A DNA stretch of 64,000 nt from assembly GCA_014946745.1 (NCBI GenBank), contig JADCRD010000001.1, positions 2,044,427-2,108,426 of the forward strand. The letters are read 5' to 3'. Shown piece by piece: positions 1-8,606 of this stretch. Source of the stretch: Lysobacterales bacterium (lineage in GTDB: Bacteria > Pseudomonadota > Gammaproteobacteria > Xanthomonadales > Xanthomonadaceae). The notes beneath the pieces were generated by a model, which had not been told where the DNA came from, ran no database searches, and worked only from the letters and a program-made list of their open reading frames with translations. A program made the translations under genes and the position numbers. Positions within the stretch are counted from its first letter, which is position 1; every line of letters starts with the position of its first letter.

Positions 1-1982
1 CGATCGAGCCCAGCCGGAGGCGGCACCAGCAGCGCCGCGGCATCAAGGGCCGACTCGGCCGCTTCGAAATCGAAGTCTGCGCTGGCGGTCTCGGCGCGCC
101 GCAGCAGCTCGCGCCCCAGTCGCCTCAGACCTTCACTGGCTTCGGCAAGGTCGGGATCGAGCGCCAGCGCTTCGCGGTACGCATCCTGCGCACTGCGTCC
201 GACCGGCGTGGTCAGCTGACCGCGTGCGACCCGCTCGCGCGCCTGCTGCAGCAGCGCCGCAATGCGCTCGGCGCGGCCCTTGCGTCCCTCGGCCAAAGCC
301 GCTCGCAGTTCGGGAAGTTCCAGATGGCCGGGGTCAGCCTGCGCCACGACGGCAAGTCGGCGCTCGGCCTCTGCGAATGCCGCCGCTTCGAGATCGCTGC
401 GCGCGGCCGCAATCAGGGGCGCCAGGGCTGCCCGCAACCCCGCTCGCGCAATGGGATTCTCCGGCGCAAGAGCCAAGGCCTGCTGGTAGAGGGCGATCGC
501 CCCGACGCCCGGCTCTTCGATGCGCCCCGCCGAGAGGGCTGCCGCAGCCGCCTCGATCCGCTGCGCCAAAGCTTCCTCGCCGGCAGCCTGCCCCTGCTGG
601 GCCTCAAGCTGACGGGCCAAAGCCGCAACGTCTTCGCTGCCCGCGCCCAGCTCGCGTGCCCACTCCAGCTCGCGGCGCGCAGCGGTCGCGTCGCCCGCTT
701 CGATGCGGGCGCGAGCGGCTTCCAGGTGGGCGCGACCCACGCGACGCAAACCCTCGCGCGCGGCCTCATGATCGGGCTCGGCCGCGAGAATCGCGTTGTA
801 CAGGCTGCGCGCCCCCGGGCCATCGGCATCGTCCTGCAGGCGCCCCGCCGTGAGCGCGGCTTCCGCCCGCGCGAGCTGCTCGCCGCGATCGGAACCGCTC
901 CACAGCTCGCGCAGCGGCGCCTCGAACACCAGCACCAGCAAAAGGGCTGCAAGCGGCAGCAGCAGCCAGGGCCAGCGCCGCGGCGTGGTCGGCTTCGCCG
1001 AAGCGGCAGAGCGCCGACGCGGTTGCTCGCCAGTGGTGATGCCTTCCATGCGCCCCAGCGAGGGGCCGTCCGAGGGCTTCGAAGCGCGCACAGCGCGCGC
1101 TTCGGGCGGCGTGACCACGGTGGGCGAGACGTCGGCGACCGCCGCCGGAGCACGTCGGCCTCGCGGGCTCGCGGGCTCAGGCAGCTCGGGCCGCAGATGG
1201 GCGATCGCCTCCAGCGCCGCGATCAACTCCGCGCCGGTCTGGAAGCGTTGCGCCGGGTCCTTGGCGAGCAGACGCTCGAACAGCGGCTGAAGCTCGACAA
1301 GCGCCATCGGCAGCTGCGGCAGCGGGGCAGTGATGTGCATGATGCCGACCGCGACCGAATCATCGGCCTGGTAGGGCACCTCGCCCAGCAGCAGCTGGTA
1401 GAACACCACGCCCAGGCTGTACAGGTCGGCGCGGCCGTCCAGCGGCTGACCGCGGGCCTGTTCGGGGCTCATGTAGTGCGGCGTGCCGATGATCGCCCCC
1501 GTGCGCGTCATGCGCATCGAATCACCGGCGCGGGCGATGCCGAAATCGGTCAGCACCGCACTGCCGTCCTCGCGCAGCAGGATGTTGTCGGGCTTGATGT
1601 CCCGATGCACCACGCCGCGCTTGTGTGCGTAGTCGAGCGCGCTGGCGATCTCCCGCACCACCCGCAGGGCAAAGGCGAAGTCGCGCCGCGGCCCGCGACG
1701 GGCCATCACCGGCCCACCGGGCAGGTGCTCCATCGCCATGTAGTGGTGCTCACCGTGCTGCGCCACGTCGTAGACGTGAACAACGTTCGGATGCCGCAGG
1801 CTGGCGGCGATGCGCGCCTCGCGCAGGAAGCGCTCGCCGAACTCCTCGTCGCCCAGCAAGGTGCCGGACATGATCTTGAGAGCGACCTCGCGCTGCACCG
1901 ATTCCTGCAGAGCCAGATACACCGTCGACATGCCGCCGCGCCCGATGGGGCGGTCGATGCGGTAGCCGGGAATCTCGATCAC
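1..1982 (-). CDS. Serine/threonine protein kinase with C-terminal TPR-like region (partial)
   Basis: Hanks-type Ser/Thr kinase, likely anchored in the inner membrane. The frame opens at a GTG at 1982 with an N-terminus typical of the family (VIEIPGYRI) and stays open to base 1, so at least 660 residues are visible and the C-terminus lies outside the window. Visible motifs are the Gly-rich loop (GRGGMSTV), the ATP-binding Lys36 (VALK), the catalytic loop HRDIKPDN, the DFG magnesium motif and an SPE in the activation segment. After a basic linker comes one hydrophobic segment (about WPWLLLPLAALLLVLVF), then long Ala/Glu-rich helical TPR-like repeats. No clear Shine-Dalgarno precedes the GTG. 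It is divergent from the SMC operon across a 143-bp gap. The substrate is unknown. Confidence 0.88.
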   Translation of the reverse strand, partial: MIEIPGYRIDRPIGRGGMSTVYLALQESVQREVALKIMSGTLLGDEEFGERFLREARIAASLRHPNVVHVYDVAQHGEHHYMAMEHLPGGPVMARRGPRRDFAFALRVVREIASALDYAHKRGVVHRDIKPDNILLREDGSAVLTDFGIARAGDSMRMTRTGAIIGTPHYMSPEQARGQPLDGRADLYSLGVVFYQLLLGEVPYQADDSVAVGIMHITAPLPQLPMALVELQPLFERLLAKDPAQRFQTGAELIAALEAIAHLRPELPEPASPRGRRAPAAVADVSPTVVTPPEARAVRASKPSDGPSLGRMEGITTGEQPRRRSAASAKPTTPRRWPWLLLPLAALLLVLVFEAPLRELWSGSDRGEQLARAEAALTAGRLQDDADGPGARSLYNAILAAEPDHEAAREGLRRVGRAHLEAARARIEAGDATAARRELEWARELGAGSEDVAALARQLEAQQGQAAGEEALAQRIEAAAAALSAGRIEEPGVGAIALYQQALALAPENPIARAGLRAALAPLIAAARSDLEAAAFAEAERRLAVVAQADPGHLELPELRAALAEGRKGRAERIAALLQQARERVARGQLTTPVGRSAQDAYREALALDPDLAEASEGLRRLGRELLRRAETASADFDFEAAESALDAAALLVPPPAGLD

Positions 1983-2125
1983 AAAGGGCAGGCCGGGGCG
2001 CGTAGGCAAACGGCGGACAGCATAGCAACTCCCCTGCCCCGTTCGGCCGCGGGAAAGCGGCTTGCAGCCCACCGGACTTTGCACCACCCTACGCCGCCGC
2101 GCCCGCCGGCGGCCCCAAGCTTCCC

Positions 2126-3421
2126 GTGACCGACTCCCCCGACGATCGCCTCAACGATTTCCTCGCACCCGGCTTCAGCGCCGATGAGCTGCCCGGGCTG
2201 GCCCTGCTGCTGCGCGGCCGCGAGCTGCTGCGTGCGTTCTCGGCCCTGTTCCACGGCGGCGAAGGCGGCGTGCTGGCGCGGCTGCTGGTGCTGCGCGCGC
2301 TGGGCTCGCGTATCGACCCGCCCGACATCAGCCCGGCCGAAGTGCGCGAGCAGCTGTGCTACATCGATGCCGTCAAGCTCGACACCATCCTCGGTCGCCT
2401 GAAGGACCACGATCTTGTGGTCTGGGAGACCGAGATCCAGCGCTACCGGGTCAGCCCGCTCGGCCGCAAAACGCTCGCCGCGCTGTCCACCCTGCTGGAG
2501 TTCGAAGCCTTCGACCACGACGGCGTCGGCTATCTGACGGCCCAGATCGCGGCCAGCCAGGCCGTCGGCGTGGTGCCCGCCGACGAGCTCTCGCACCTGC
2601 TCTCGCGCCTGACCGAGCTGCGCGACGACTTCGACCGCGCCGTGCTGTCCGGTTCCGAGTATCGCATCCGTGCAGCGTCAGCCCGGCTCGACCAGGCCTG
2701 GCAGTGGGTCGAACGCGGCACGGACGTGGTGCGCAAGATCACCGCGGATCCGGACCTCGATCTCGACCCCAGCACCCATCGCCTGGCGCAAGCGGTCGGC
2801 CGCGCGCAGTCGGCGCTGCTGCGCCAGGCCAGCGTGTTCGCCCGCGCGCTGAACCAGATCGACCGCGACCGCATCCATCTCGGCCAGTCGGGCCTGTCCT
2901 CGTCCGACCTCGTCGGCTGGCTGCGCGACCAGAGCGCCGAGCGACTGGGCGAATTCGCCGAGGAACTGTGGACCGCCCCGCCGCGCCCGGCCTTCATCCA
3001 GGACCAGATCGCGCTGGACGTGGCAGAGTTCGAGCTGGTCGATCGCGAGCGCGCGGCGCAGCTGGTCTCGACCCTGCCCGATGGCGCCAAGGCGCCGCGC
3101 ACCGACGCGCTGCCGATCGACACCGAAGACACCAGCCGCCTGCAGCGCTGGCGCGACGAACTGGGCGAGGTGCGGCGCGAGACCGCGCTGTCCAAGCTCG
3201 TGCCCAGCGAAGACTACGCCGCCAGCGCCTATCGCCTGTCCCTGCTCGGCCTGCTCGGCGATCCGGAATCGGCCGCACTCGACGGCCCGGCGGCGGACAT
3301 CGCCCGGCTTTCGCTGCGCGTCACTTTCAGCAACGACAAGATCGACCTGCGCGGGCGCGGCGGCATCGCCCTGATGAGCGCGGGTGACGTGCGGCCGCTC
3401 GTGGCCCCCGCGGAGGAATGA
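2126..3421 (+). CDS. Kleisin-like subunit of an SMC complex (MksF/JetA-like)
   Basis: First gene of a three-gene SMC-type operon. The 431-residue product starts at a GTG without an obvious ribosome-binding site. The N-terminal 120 residues look like a winged-helix segment. The middle is long and helical and would suit contact with an SMC neck. A second small beta/helical domain lies at the C-terminus. Size, order and overlap with the next gene match the kleisin position of MksBEF and Wadjet JetABC operons. The family assignment is inferred mainly from context, because kleisins diverge strongly in sequence. The stop overlaps the next start (ATGATG). Confidence 0.6.
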   Translation: MTDSPDDRLNDFLAPGFSADELPGLALLLRGRELLRAFSALFHGGEGGVLARLLVLRALGSRIDPPDISPAEVREQLCYIDAVKLDTILGRLKDHDLVVWETEIQRYRVSPLGRKTLAALSTLLEFEAFDHDGVGYLTAQIAASQAVGVVPADELSHLLSRLTELRDDFDRAVLSGSEYRIRAASARLDQAWQWVERGTDVVRKITADPDLDLDPSTHRLAQAVGRAQSALLRQASVFARALNQIDRDRIHLGQSGLSSSDLVGWLRDQSAERLGEFAEELWTAPPRPAFIQDQIALDVAEFELVDRERAAQLVSTLPDGAKAPRTDALPIDTEDTSRLQRWRDELGEVRRETALSKLVPSEDYAASAYRLSLLGLLGDPESAALDGPAADIARLSLRVTFSNDKIDLRGRGGIALMSAGDVRPLVAPAEE

Positions 3422-4206
3422 TGCAGGACCCTGTTGCCACCTTGATCGCGCGCTTGCTCGCACAGCGCTGGCTGCCGCGCGAGGACGAACTGGCGCGCCG
3501 CGCCCTGCTGGACGAACCCTTTCGTGCCGACCTCGACAAGCGTCTGGAGGCCGCGGGGCTGGTGCTGCGTGAGCATCCCTACGCCGCGAACATGGGCGTG
3601 GCGCTGGCGCGCGCGCAGGAGAAGGCGATCTTCGCTGCAGACCAGGGCTGGCTGTCGAACCAGCTGCAGCTCGACCGCAACGCCATGGCGCTGCTGGTGG
3701 TGCTGTGGGCGCTGATCATCCTGCCCAAGCGCCAGCGCCAGGTGGAACGCCAGGACGCCGACTCCGCCAGCGCCCAGCAGGCGCAGATGTTCGCGGAAGA
3801 AAAGCCCATCCCGGTGCATGCCGGCGTGTCGCCGACGCTGAGCGAACGCACCCTGATCGCCGACTTCGCCGACAAGCTCGGCGGCAAGATGGCGGTCAAC
3901 GTCAACCTCGGCGTGCTCGCGCGCCACGGCTTCATCCAGCGCCGCGCCGGCGAGCTGAGCGAGGGCCCGCTGCTGGATCTCGCCTTCGACTACGAGCGCA
4001 CCAGCCGACGCATTCTGGATGGCGCACTGGCCGACATCCTGAGCCCGGCCGCGCGCGCCGAACGCGCGATCCGCCTCGCCGAGGCGCCGTTGCCTTCGAC
4101 CGACGACGAGGAGATCCCGCTGCACGATGCCGACGCAGTTGACGCCGGCTGGAACGCGCCGCTGGCGATGGATGCCGGCACCGACAGCAGCCCGCAGGGA
4201 GCCTGA
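3418..4206 (+). CDS. KITE-like accessory subunit of an SMC complex (MksE/JetB-like)
   Basis: 262-residue acidic protein, second gene of the SMC operon. GGAGGA sits directly before two consecutive ATGs (3418 and 3421); the second has the better spacing, so the true start may be one codon later. The sequence reads as two tandem helical, winged-helix-like units, as in MksE/JetB (DUF4194-type) proteins that bind the kleisin. A conspicuous central hydrophobic helix (MALLVVLWALIILP) is probably a buried core helix rather than a membrane span. The tail is acidic and low in complexity. Only 4 nt separate its stop from the ATPase start, so the genes are co-translated. The function is inferred from operon position and size. 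Confidence 0.55.
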   Translation: MMQDPVATLIARLLAQRWLPREDELARRALLDEPFRADLDKRLEAAGLVLREHPYAANMGVALARAQEKAIFAADQGWLSNQLQLDRNAMALLVVLWALIILPKRQRQVERQDADSASAQQAQMFAEEKPIPVHAGVSPTLSERTLIADFADKLGGKMAVNVNLGVLARHGFIQRRAGELSEGPLLDLAFDYERTSRRILDGALADILSPAARAERAIRLAEAPLPSTDDEEIPLHDADAVDAGWNAPLAMDAGTDSSPQGA

Positions 4207-4210
4207 GGCC

Positions 4211-7012
4211 ATGTTCGAATTTCGCGAGCTCGAAGTCGTCCACTGGGACTACTGGGAGCGCTTCAGCCTGCCCATGGATGCCCACATCATCACCGTGGTC
4301 GGTCCCAACGGCTCGGGCAAGACCACCCTGCTCGATGCCCTGCGCACCCTGCTGACGATCGACTGCGCCGGCAACCGCGACTTCAAGAGCTATCTGCGCC
4401 ACAACGGCAAGCCCTTTGCCTGGCTGCGCGCGGTGGTCGGCAACACGCCGGGCCCGACCGGCGCGCGGCCCTTCTTTCCGGTGATGGACAGCCAGGCCAC
4501 CCTGTTCTGCCGCATCCAGAAGAAAGGCGGCGAGTGGACTCGGCAGTTCGCCATCCTCGCCGGCGCGGCCAGCATCGAAGACGCCGACCAGCGCGGCGAG
4601 TGGATCGGCCTGCGCGACTACCGCATCCGCCTCGAAGCCGCCGGTCTGTCCGGCGCGATCCGCCGTGTGCTCACCCTGGAACAGGGCGCAACCGACAAGC
4701 TCTGCCAGCTCTCGCCGCGCGCCCTGCTCGATCTGGTCTTCGACGTGTTCGGCGACAAGGCCACGCTGGACGACTACCAGCGCGCGCGCAACGAGCAGGA
4801 AGAAGCCGAACGCGAGCTGGCCTCGCTCAACCATCAGCTGAATCTGCTCGGCGTCAGCCTGCAGGCGGCGGAAGGCCGCGCGCGCGCCTACGGCGAATGG
4901 CAGGCGCTCAAGCGCGAGCGCCAGGACCTGATGATCGACGTGCTGCCGCGGGTCGAGCTGGCCGAGCAGCTGGCGGTGATCCGCAACGCGCGGCCGCAGC
5001 TGGCGGTGCAGCGGCGCAAGGCCCGCGAGCTGCTGGCCGAGCGCAGCGAGCTGGTGCACCTGATTGCCGAGTGCGACGAGGGCGAGCTGCGCCTGCGCGC
5101 CGAGCAGGGCGCGGCCGACGAATCGCGCCAGGCGGCGATGAAGGCGCTGGAGCGCGCGCGCGCGGCGCATACCGCCAACTCGGTGGTGCTGCAGCAGCGC
5201 GATCGCCTCAACGCGCAGCTGGAGACGCAGGACCAGGTCGACGTGCGCGCGCTCAGCGAAGAAGCGCAGGGCCTGCGCGCCAAGGCCGGCGCCTTGGGCA
5301 GCGAAGAGCAGTCGACCCATCGCGAGCTGGAATCGCTGAAGAGCCGCCTGCAGGCCTGGCGCAGCGGCCGTCGCTACGTGCCCGAGTTCGAAAGCCAGTT
5401 CCGCGCCGAACTCGATCGCGCCGGAATCGCCCACCGCATGCTCAGCGAGATCGTCGAGATCACCGATCCGGCCTGGCAGGCGGCAGTGGAAGGCGTGCTG
5501 GCCGGCTATCGCCACGTCGTGCTGCTCGAAGAAGCGAAGGACCGCGAAGCGGCCTGGGCCATCGGTGAGCGCCTGCGCTACAAGCACTTCGTGGTCGCCG
5601 ACCGCGCACCGGTCGGCAAGGCCGCGCCCGGCAGCCTGCTGGACGTGGTCGAGTTCACCGCCCTGCCGCCGGAGTGGCTGCCGCGTCAGCTGGAGCGCAT
5701 CCAGCGCGTCGACGAGGTCAAGCACGGCGCCCACCTGCCGCGCGAGCAGGAGTGGATCACGCCGGCGGGCTACTACAAGGAGCGTCGCGGCGGCCGCCAT
5801 CTGGGCGTCGACGACAGCTACTTCGGCACCGCCGCGCGCGAGCGCCAGCTGCGCGAGGGCGAATCGCGGCTTGCCGAGCTGGAATCACGCCTGCTGGAGC
5901 TGGTCGACGAGCGCCGCGGACTGAGCCAGCGCATCAACGAGATCGAAGCCCAGTTGAAGGGCAGCCAGGCGGGAGCGCAGCTGACGGCGCGCGCCGAAGA
6001 GTTCGCCGAGGCCGAAAGCCAGCGCGAGCTGCTGGAAGCCGCCGTGCTGCGCGCCGCCGAAACCTTCGCCGCCGCCGAGTCGGCGTTTGCCGGGGCGCAG
6101 CAGCGCCGACAGCAGAACTCGCGAGAGCGCGACCGTCTGGATGCCGAGTTGAAGCAGGAGGAGCGCCAGCGCAGCGAGGCCGAGCGCAACCTGCTGGGCG
6201 CGCGTCAGGAGCAGCTGCTGCGCCTGCTGGCCTTTCGCAAGAAGCGCGCCGGCATTCCCTTCGAGAAGCGCACGTTGGCGGCACTCGCCGAACTGCGCGA
6301 AGCCTACGAGACGCCGCAAGCGGTGCGTCGCGAAGTGGATCGTCTCGAAGCGCGCCTGCGCGAAGGCCACTGGGAAACCGACGACAACGTGCTCGGCCTG
6401 CGCGACAAGCTGGCCGACGACCATCTGGCGCTGAAGACCGACCTCGAACGCCGCGGTGCGCACGCCGAGCGCGCCCGCAAGAGCACCGAGGAAGCGCGCG
6501 GCGCCTACTTGAGCGTGCTGCGCGCCACCCTGCGCCAGTACGCCCGCAACCTGCGCCACCTGGCCGAGCTGGCCGGCATTGGCGTCGAGGTCGACCTGCC
6601 CGAGTTCGGCCGCGACGATCTGGCGCTGGCGCAGTCCGGCCTGATCGTGCGCTTCGAGTTCGACAAGAAGGGCTGGATCGGCATGGACGACGGCGAGGCC
6701 TCAGGCGGGCAGCAGGTGATGAAATCCCTGCTGCTGCTGGTGGCCCTGATGCGCGACGAGCACCGCCCAGGCGGCTTCGTGTTCATCGACGAGCCCTTCG
6801 CCCATCTCGACATCTTCAACATCGACAAGGTCAGTGCCTTCTTGAAGGCCACCCGTGCGCAGTACGTGCTGACCACGCCGGTGACCCACAACATCAACGT
6901 CTTCCAGCCCTCCGAGCTCACGCTGGTCACCAGCAAGCGCCGGCCCGGCAGCCCTTGGGCACAGCCGGTGGCAGTGCTGCGCAGGGCGGACGAGGGCGAG
7001 GCGGCGGCGTAA
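4211..7012 (+). CDS. SMC-like ATPase (MksB/JetC-like)
   Basis: 933-residue SMC/Rad50-type ATPase and motor of the preceding kleisin and KITE genes. The Walker A motif is at residues 31-38 (GPNGSGKT), the ABC signature at about 830-834 (SGGQQ) and Walker B at about 856-861 (FVFIDE). Two long Glu/Arg/Ala-rich coiled-coil stretches flank a central globular hinge at roughly 400-540. The length is close to MksB/JetC and well below canonical SMC (about 1150). I start it at the ATG at 4211 because homology begins there (MFEFRELEVVHW) and a GGGAGCC precedes it; an upstream in-frame ATG at 4127 lies inside the previous gene. No JetD/TOPRIM nuclease follows. Probable role: DNA loop extrusion in chromosome organisation, or plasmid or foreign-DNA control. 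Confidence 0.8.
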   Translation: MFEFRELEVVHWDYWERFSLPMDAHIITVVGPNGSGKTTLLDALRTLLTIDCAGNRDFKSYLRHNGKPFAWLRAVVGNTPGPTGARPFFPVMDSQATLFCRIQKKGGEWTRQFAILAGAASIEDADQRGEWIGLRDYRIRLEAAGLSGAIRRVLTLEQGATDKLCQLSPRALLDLVFDVFGDKATLDDYQRARNEQEEAERELASLNHQLNLLGVSLQAAEGRARAYGEWQALKRERQDLMIDVLPRVELAEQLAVIRNARPQLAVQRRKARELLAERSELVHLIAECDEGELRLRAEQGAADESRQAAMKALERARAAHTANSVVLQQRDRLNAQLETQDQVDVRALSEEAQGLRAKAGALGSEEQSTHRELESLKSRLQAWRSGRRYVPEFESQFRAELDRAGIAHRMLSEIVEITDPAWQAAVEGVLAGYRHVVLLEEAKDREAAWAIGERLRYKHFVVADRAPVGKAAPGSLLDVVEFTALPPEWLPRQLERIQRVDEVKHGAHLPREQEWITPAGYYKERRGGRHLGVDDSYFGTAARERQLREGESRLAELESRLLELVDERRGLSQRINEIEAQLKGSQAGAQLTARAEEFAEAESQRELLEAAVLRAAETFAAAESAFAGAQQRRQQNSRERDRLDAELKQEERQRSEAERNLLGARQEQLLRLLAFRKKRAGIPFEKRTLAALAELREAYETPQAVRREVDRLEARLREGHWETDDNVLGLRDKLADDHLALKTDLERRGAHAERARKSTEEARGAYLSVLRATLRQYARNLRHLAELAGIGVEVDLPEFGRDDLALAQSGLIVRFEFDKKGWIGMDDGEASGGQQVMKSLLLLVALMRDEHRPGGFVFIDEPFAHLDIFNIDKVSAFLKATRAQYVLTTPVTHNINVFQPSELTLVTSKRRPGSPWAQPVAVLRRADEGEAAA

Positions 7013-7054
7013 GATTCGGCCGCCGCGGGCCGCGCGGCAGCAGGGAGAACCCGG

Positions 7055-7504
7055 ATGGCACGCACGGTGCGCGAGATCGTTCAAGGGCTGGCGCGCGGCA
7101 TCGGCGCCACGGTCGCGGGCGTGCTCGCCGCGGGGCTCACCATCGCAGGGGTCGAGTGGCTCGGGCATCGCCTGTATCCGCCGCCTGTGGGTTTGCAGGC
7201 GAACGATCTGCAGGCCCTTGCGGCGCATGTCGCCGCGATGCCGATCGGCGCGCTGCTCTTCGTGCTGCTGGCCTGGCTGCTCGGGGTCTTCCTCGGCGGC
7301 CTGGTCGCCGCCTTCCTCGCCGGCCGCCGCCATCGTCTGTATGCGGGCGTGGTCGTCGCGGTGATCCTGCTCGGCGCCATCGCCAACTTCGCGATGATTC
7401 CGCACCCCGCCTGGTTCATGGCCCTGACCGTGCTTGTCCTGCCGCTGGCGGGCTTCGCGGCCGCCGGTCTGGCGACCGCCCGTTCGACCGCCGCAGCGGT
7501 CTGA
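7055..7504 (+). CDS. Small integral membrane protein, unknown function
   Basis: 149 residues with about four hydrophobic segments (roughly residues 12-33, 62-85, 92-115 and 120-143), so a polytopic inner-membrane protein. I do not recognise the family. A GCAGGGAGA Shine-Dalgarno precedes the ATG. It follows the SMC ATPase by 42 bp in the same direction and could be transcribed with it. Nothing in the protein suggests a role in DNA metabolism, so I do not count it as part of the SMC system. Confidence 0.7.
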   Translation: MARTVREIVQGLARGIGATVAGVLAAGLTIAGVEWLGHRLYPPPVGLQANDLQALAAHVAAMPIGALLFVLLAWLLGVFLGGLVAAFLAGRRHRLYAGVVVAVILLGAIANFAMIPHPAWFMALTVLVLPLAGFAAAGLATARSTAAAV

Positions 7505-7581
7505 ACGCCGCCGCAGGCTTCGAGCGCGCTCCGCGCTGTGGCAGTCTTCGTGACCCGACCGCAGCCGAGAGAACACCGCGC

Positions 7582-7914
7582 GTGAACCCGATCGATGTCG
7601 CCCAGCATCAGCTCGATGCCTACAACGCCCACGACCTGCAGCGCTTTCTGGAGGTCTACGCCGAGGATGTCGAGGTCTGGCGCATGCCGGCCACGGAGCC
7701 CAGCCTGCGCGGCCGGGCAGCGCTCGGCGAGTTCTATGCGAACGAGCGCTTCCACCTGCCGGCCCTGCACGCCGAGCTGGTCAACCGCATCGCCGTCGGC
7801 GACACCGTGGTCGACCACGAGCGCGTCAGCGGCCTGCGCGAGCAGCCCTTCGAGGTCGTTGCGGTCTATCGCATCAGCGGCGGCCTGATCCGCTGCGTGT
7901 GGTTCCACAGCTGA
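7582..7914 (+). CDS. SnoaL/NTF2-like fold protein (steroid-isomerase-like)
   Basis: 110-residue protein starting at a GTG. The arrangement is typical of the NTF2-like/SnoaL superfamily: an N-terminal helix pair with Q-x2-A-Y-N-x-H-D-x3-F, then an Y-x-E-D-V-E-x-W strand, a G-R-x-A-L-x-E-F-Y segment, and alternating beta strands ending in the W-F tail. Members are small cone-shaped isomerases, hydrolases or binding proteins, and the substrate cannot be told from sequence. Its stop is 2 nt before the next gene's ATG, so the two are probably co-expressed. An alternative would be a stand-alone DUF4440-type protein of the same fold. Confidence 0.7.
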   Translation: MNPIDVAQHQLDAYNAHDLQRFLEVYAEDVEVWRMPATEPSLRGRAALGEFYANERFHLPALHAELVNRIAVGDTVVDHERVSGLREQPFEVVAVYRISGGLIRCVWFHS

Positions 7915-7916
7915 GC

Positions 7917-8606
7917 ATGTGGACGGAGCTGCTGCGCGACGTCGGCCGCCTGCTGACGTTCCGGCGCATGGGCCCGGGCGTGCGCACGCATGCCGATGCC
8001 TATCTGGGCTTCGGTTTGGCCATGACCTGGCTGGCCGGCATCGGCCGCTACTGGGACAACCCGCGGGCCGAGCTGTGGCAGATCGCCGGGTTGGGCTCGT
8101 TGGCCTACGTGTTCTCGTTGGCCCTGGTGTTGTGGCTGCTGATCCTGCCGCTGCGCGCGCGGCGCTGGAGCTACCGCAACGTGCTGCTGTTCGTCTGCCT
8201 GACCTCACCGCCCGCCCTGCTCTACGCGATTCCGGTGGAGCGCTTCATGAGCGGCGAGGTAGCGCTGGCAGCCAATGCCTGGTTCCTCGGCATCGTCGCC
8301 AGCTGGCGGGTGGCCCTGCTGCTGGTGTTCCTGAAGCGCGATGCCGGGCTGCGGGCGTGGGAGGCGATCGTCGCCTGCCTGCTGCCGTTGGCCCTGATCG
8401 TGGTTTCGCTGGCCCTGCTCAATCTCGAACACGTGGTGTTCAACCTGATGAGCGGCATCCGCGCCGAAGACCGCAGCGTCAACGATGCGGCCTACCTGGT
8501 GGTGCTCACGCTGTCCTACTTCTCGTTCCTGGCTTCGCCGCTGCTGGCGATTGCCTACCTGTGGCTGGTGTTCCGTCGGCGCCAGGGGCTGGCCCGTCCG
8601 CAGTAG
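7917..8606 (+). CDS. Polytopic inner-membrane protein, unknown function
   Basis: 229 residues starting at the ATG two bases after the preceding stop. About five to six hydrophobic spans are visible, with positively charged loops. The layout (short cytoplasmic N-terminus with helices, then five or six spans, Arg-rich C-terminal end RRRQG) resembles Yip1-domain bacterial proteins, but the similarity is weak and I leave it unnamed. It is the last gene before a 630-bp non-coding stretch. Confidence 0.65.
   Translation: MWTELLRDVGRLLTFRRMGPGVRTHADAYLGFGLAMTWLAGIGRYWDNPRAELWQIAGLGSLAYVFSLALVLWLLILPLRARRWSYRNVLLFVCLTSPPALLYAIPVERFMSGEVALAANAWFLGIVASWRVALLLVFLKRDAGLRAWEAIVACLLPLALIVVSLALLNLEHVVFNLMSGIRAEDRSVNDAAYLVVLTLSYFSFLASPLLAIAYLWLVFRRRQGLARPQ

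Noticed and set aside
324-2129. Long open frame on the plus strand opposite the kinase
   Set aside because: Antisense shadow: Arg/Gln/Ala-rich without domains, while the minus strand encodes an intact kinase.
3932-5800. Long minus-strand frame opposite the SMC ATPase
   Set aside because: Antisense shadow of a clear ATPase gene; composition is typical of the complement of G+C-rich coding DNA.
7055-7504. A fourth component (JetD equivalent) of the SMC operon
   Set aside because: The next gene encodes a small polytopic membrane protein without nuclease motifs.
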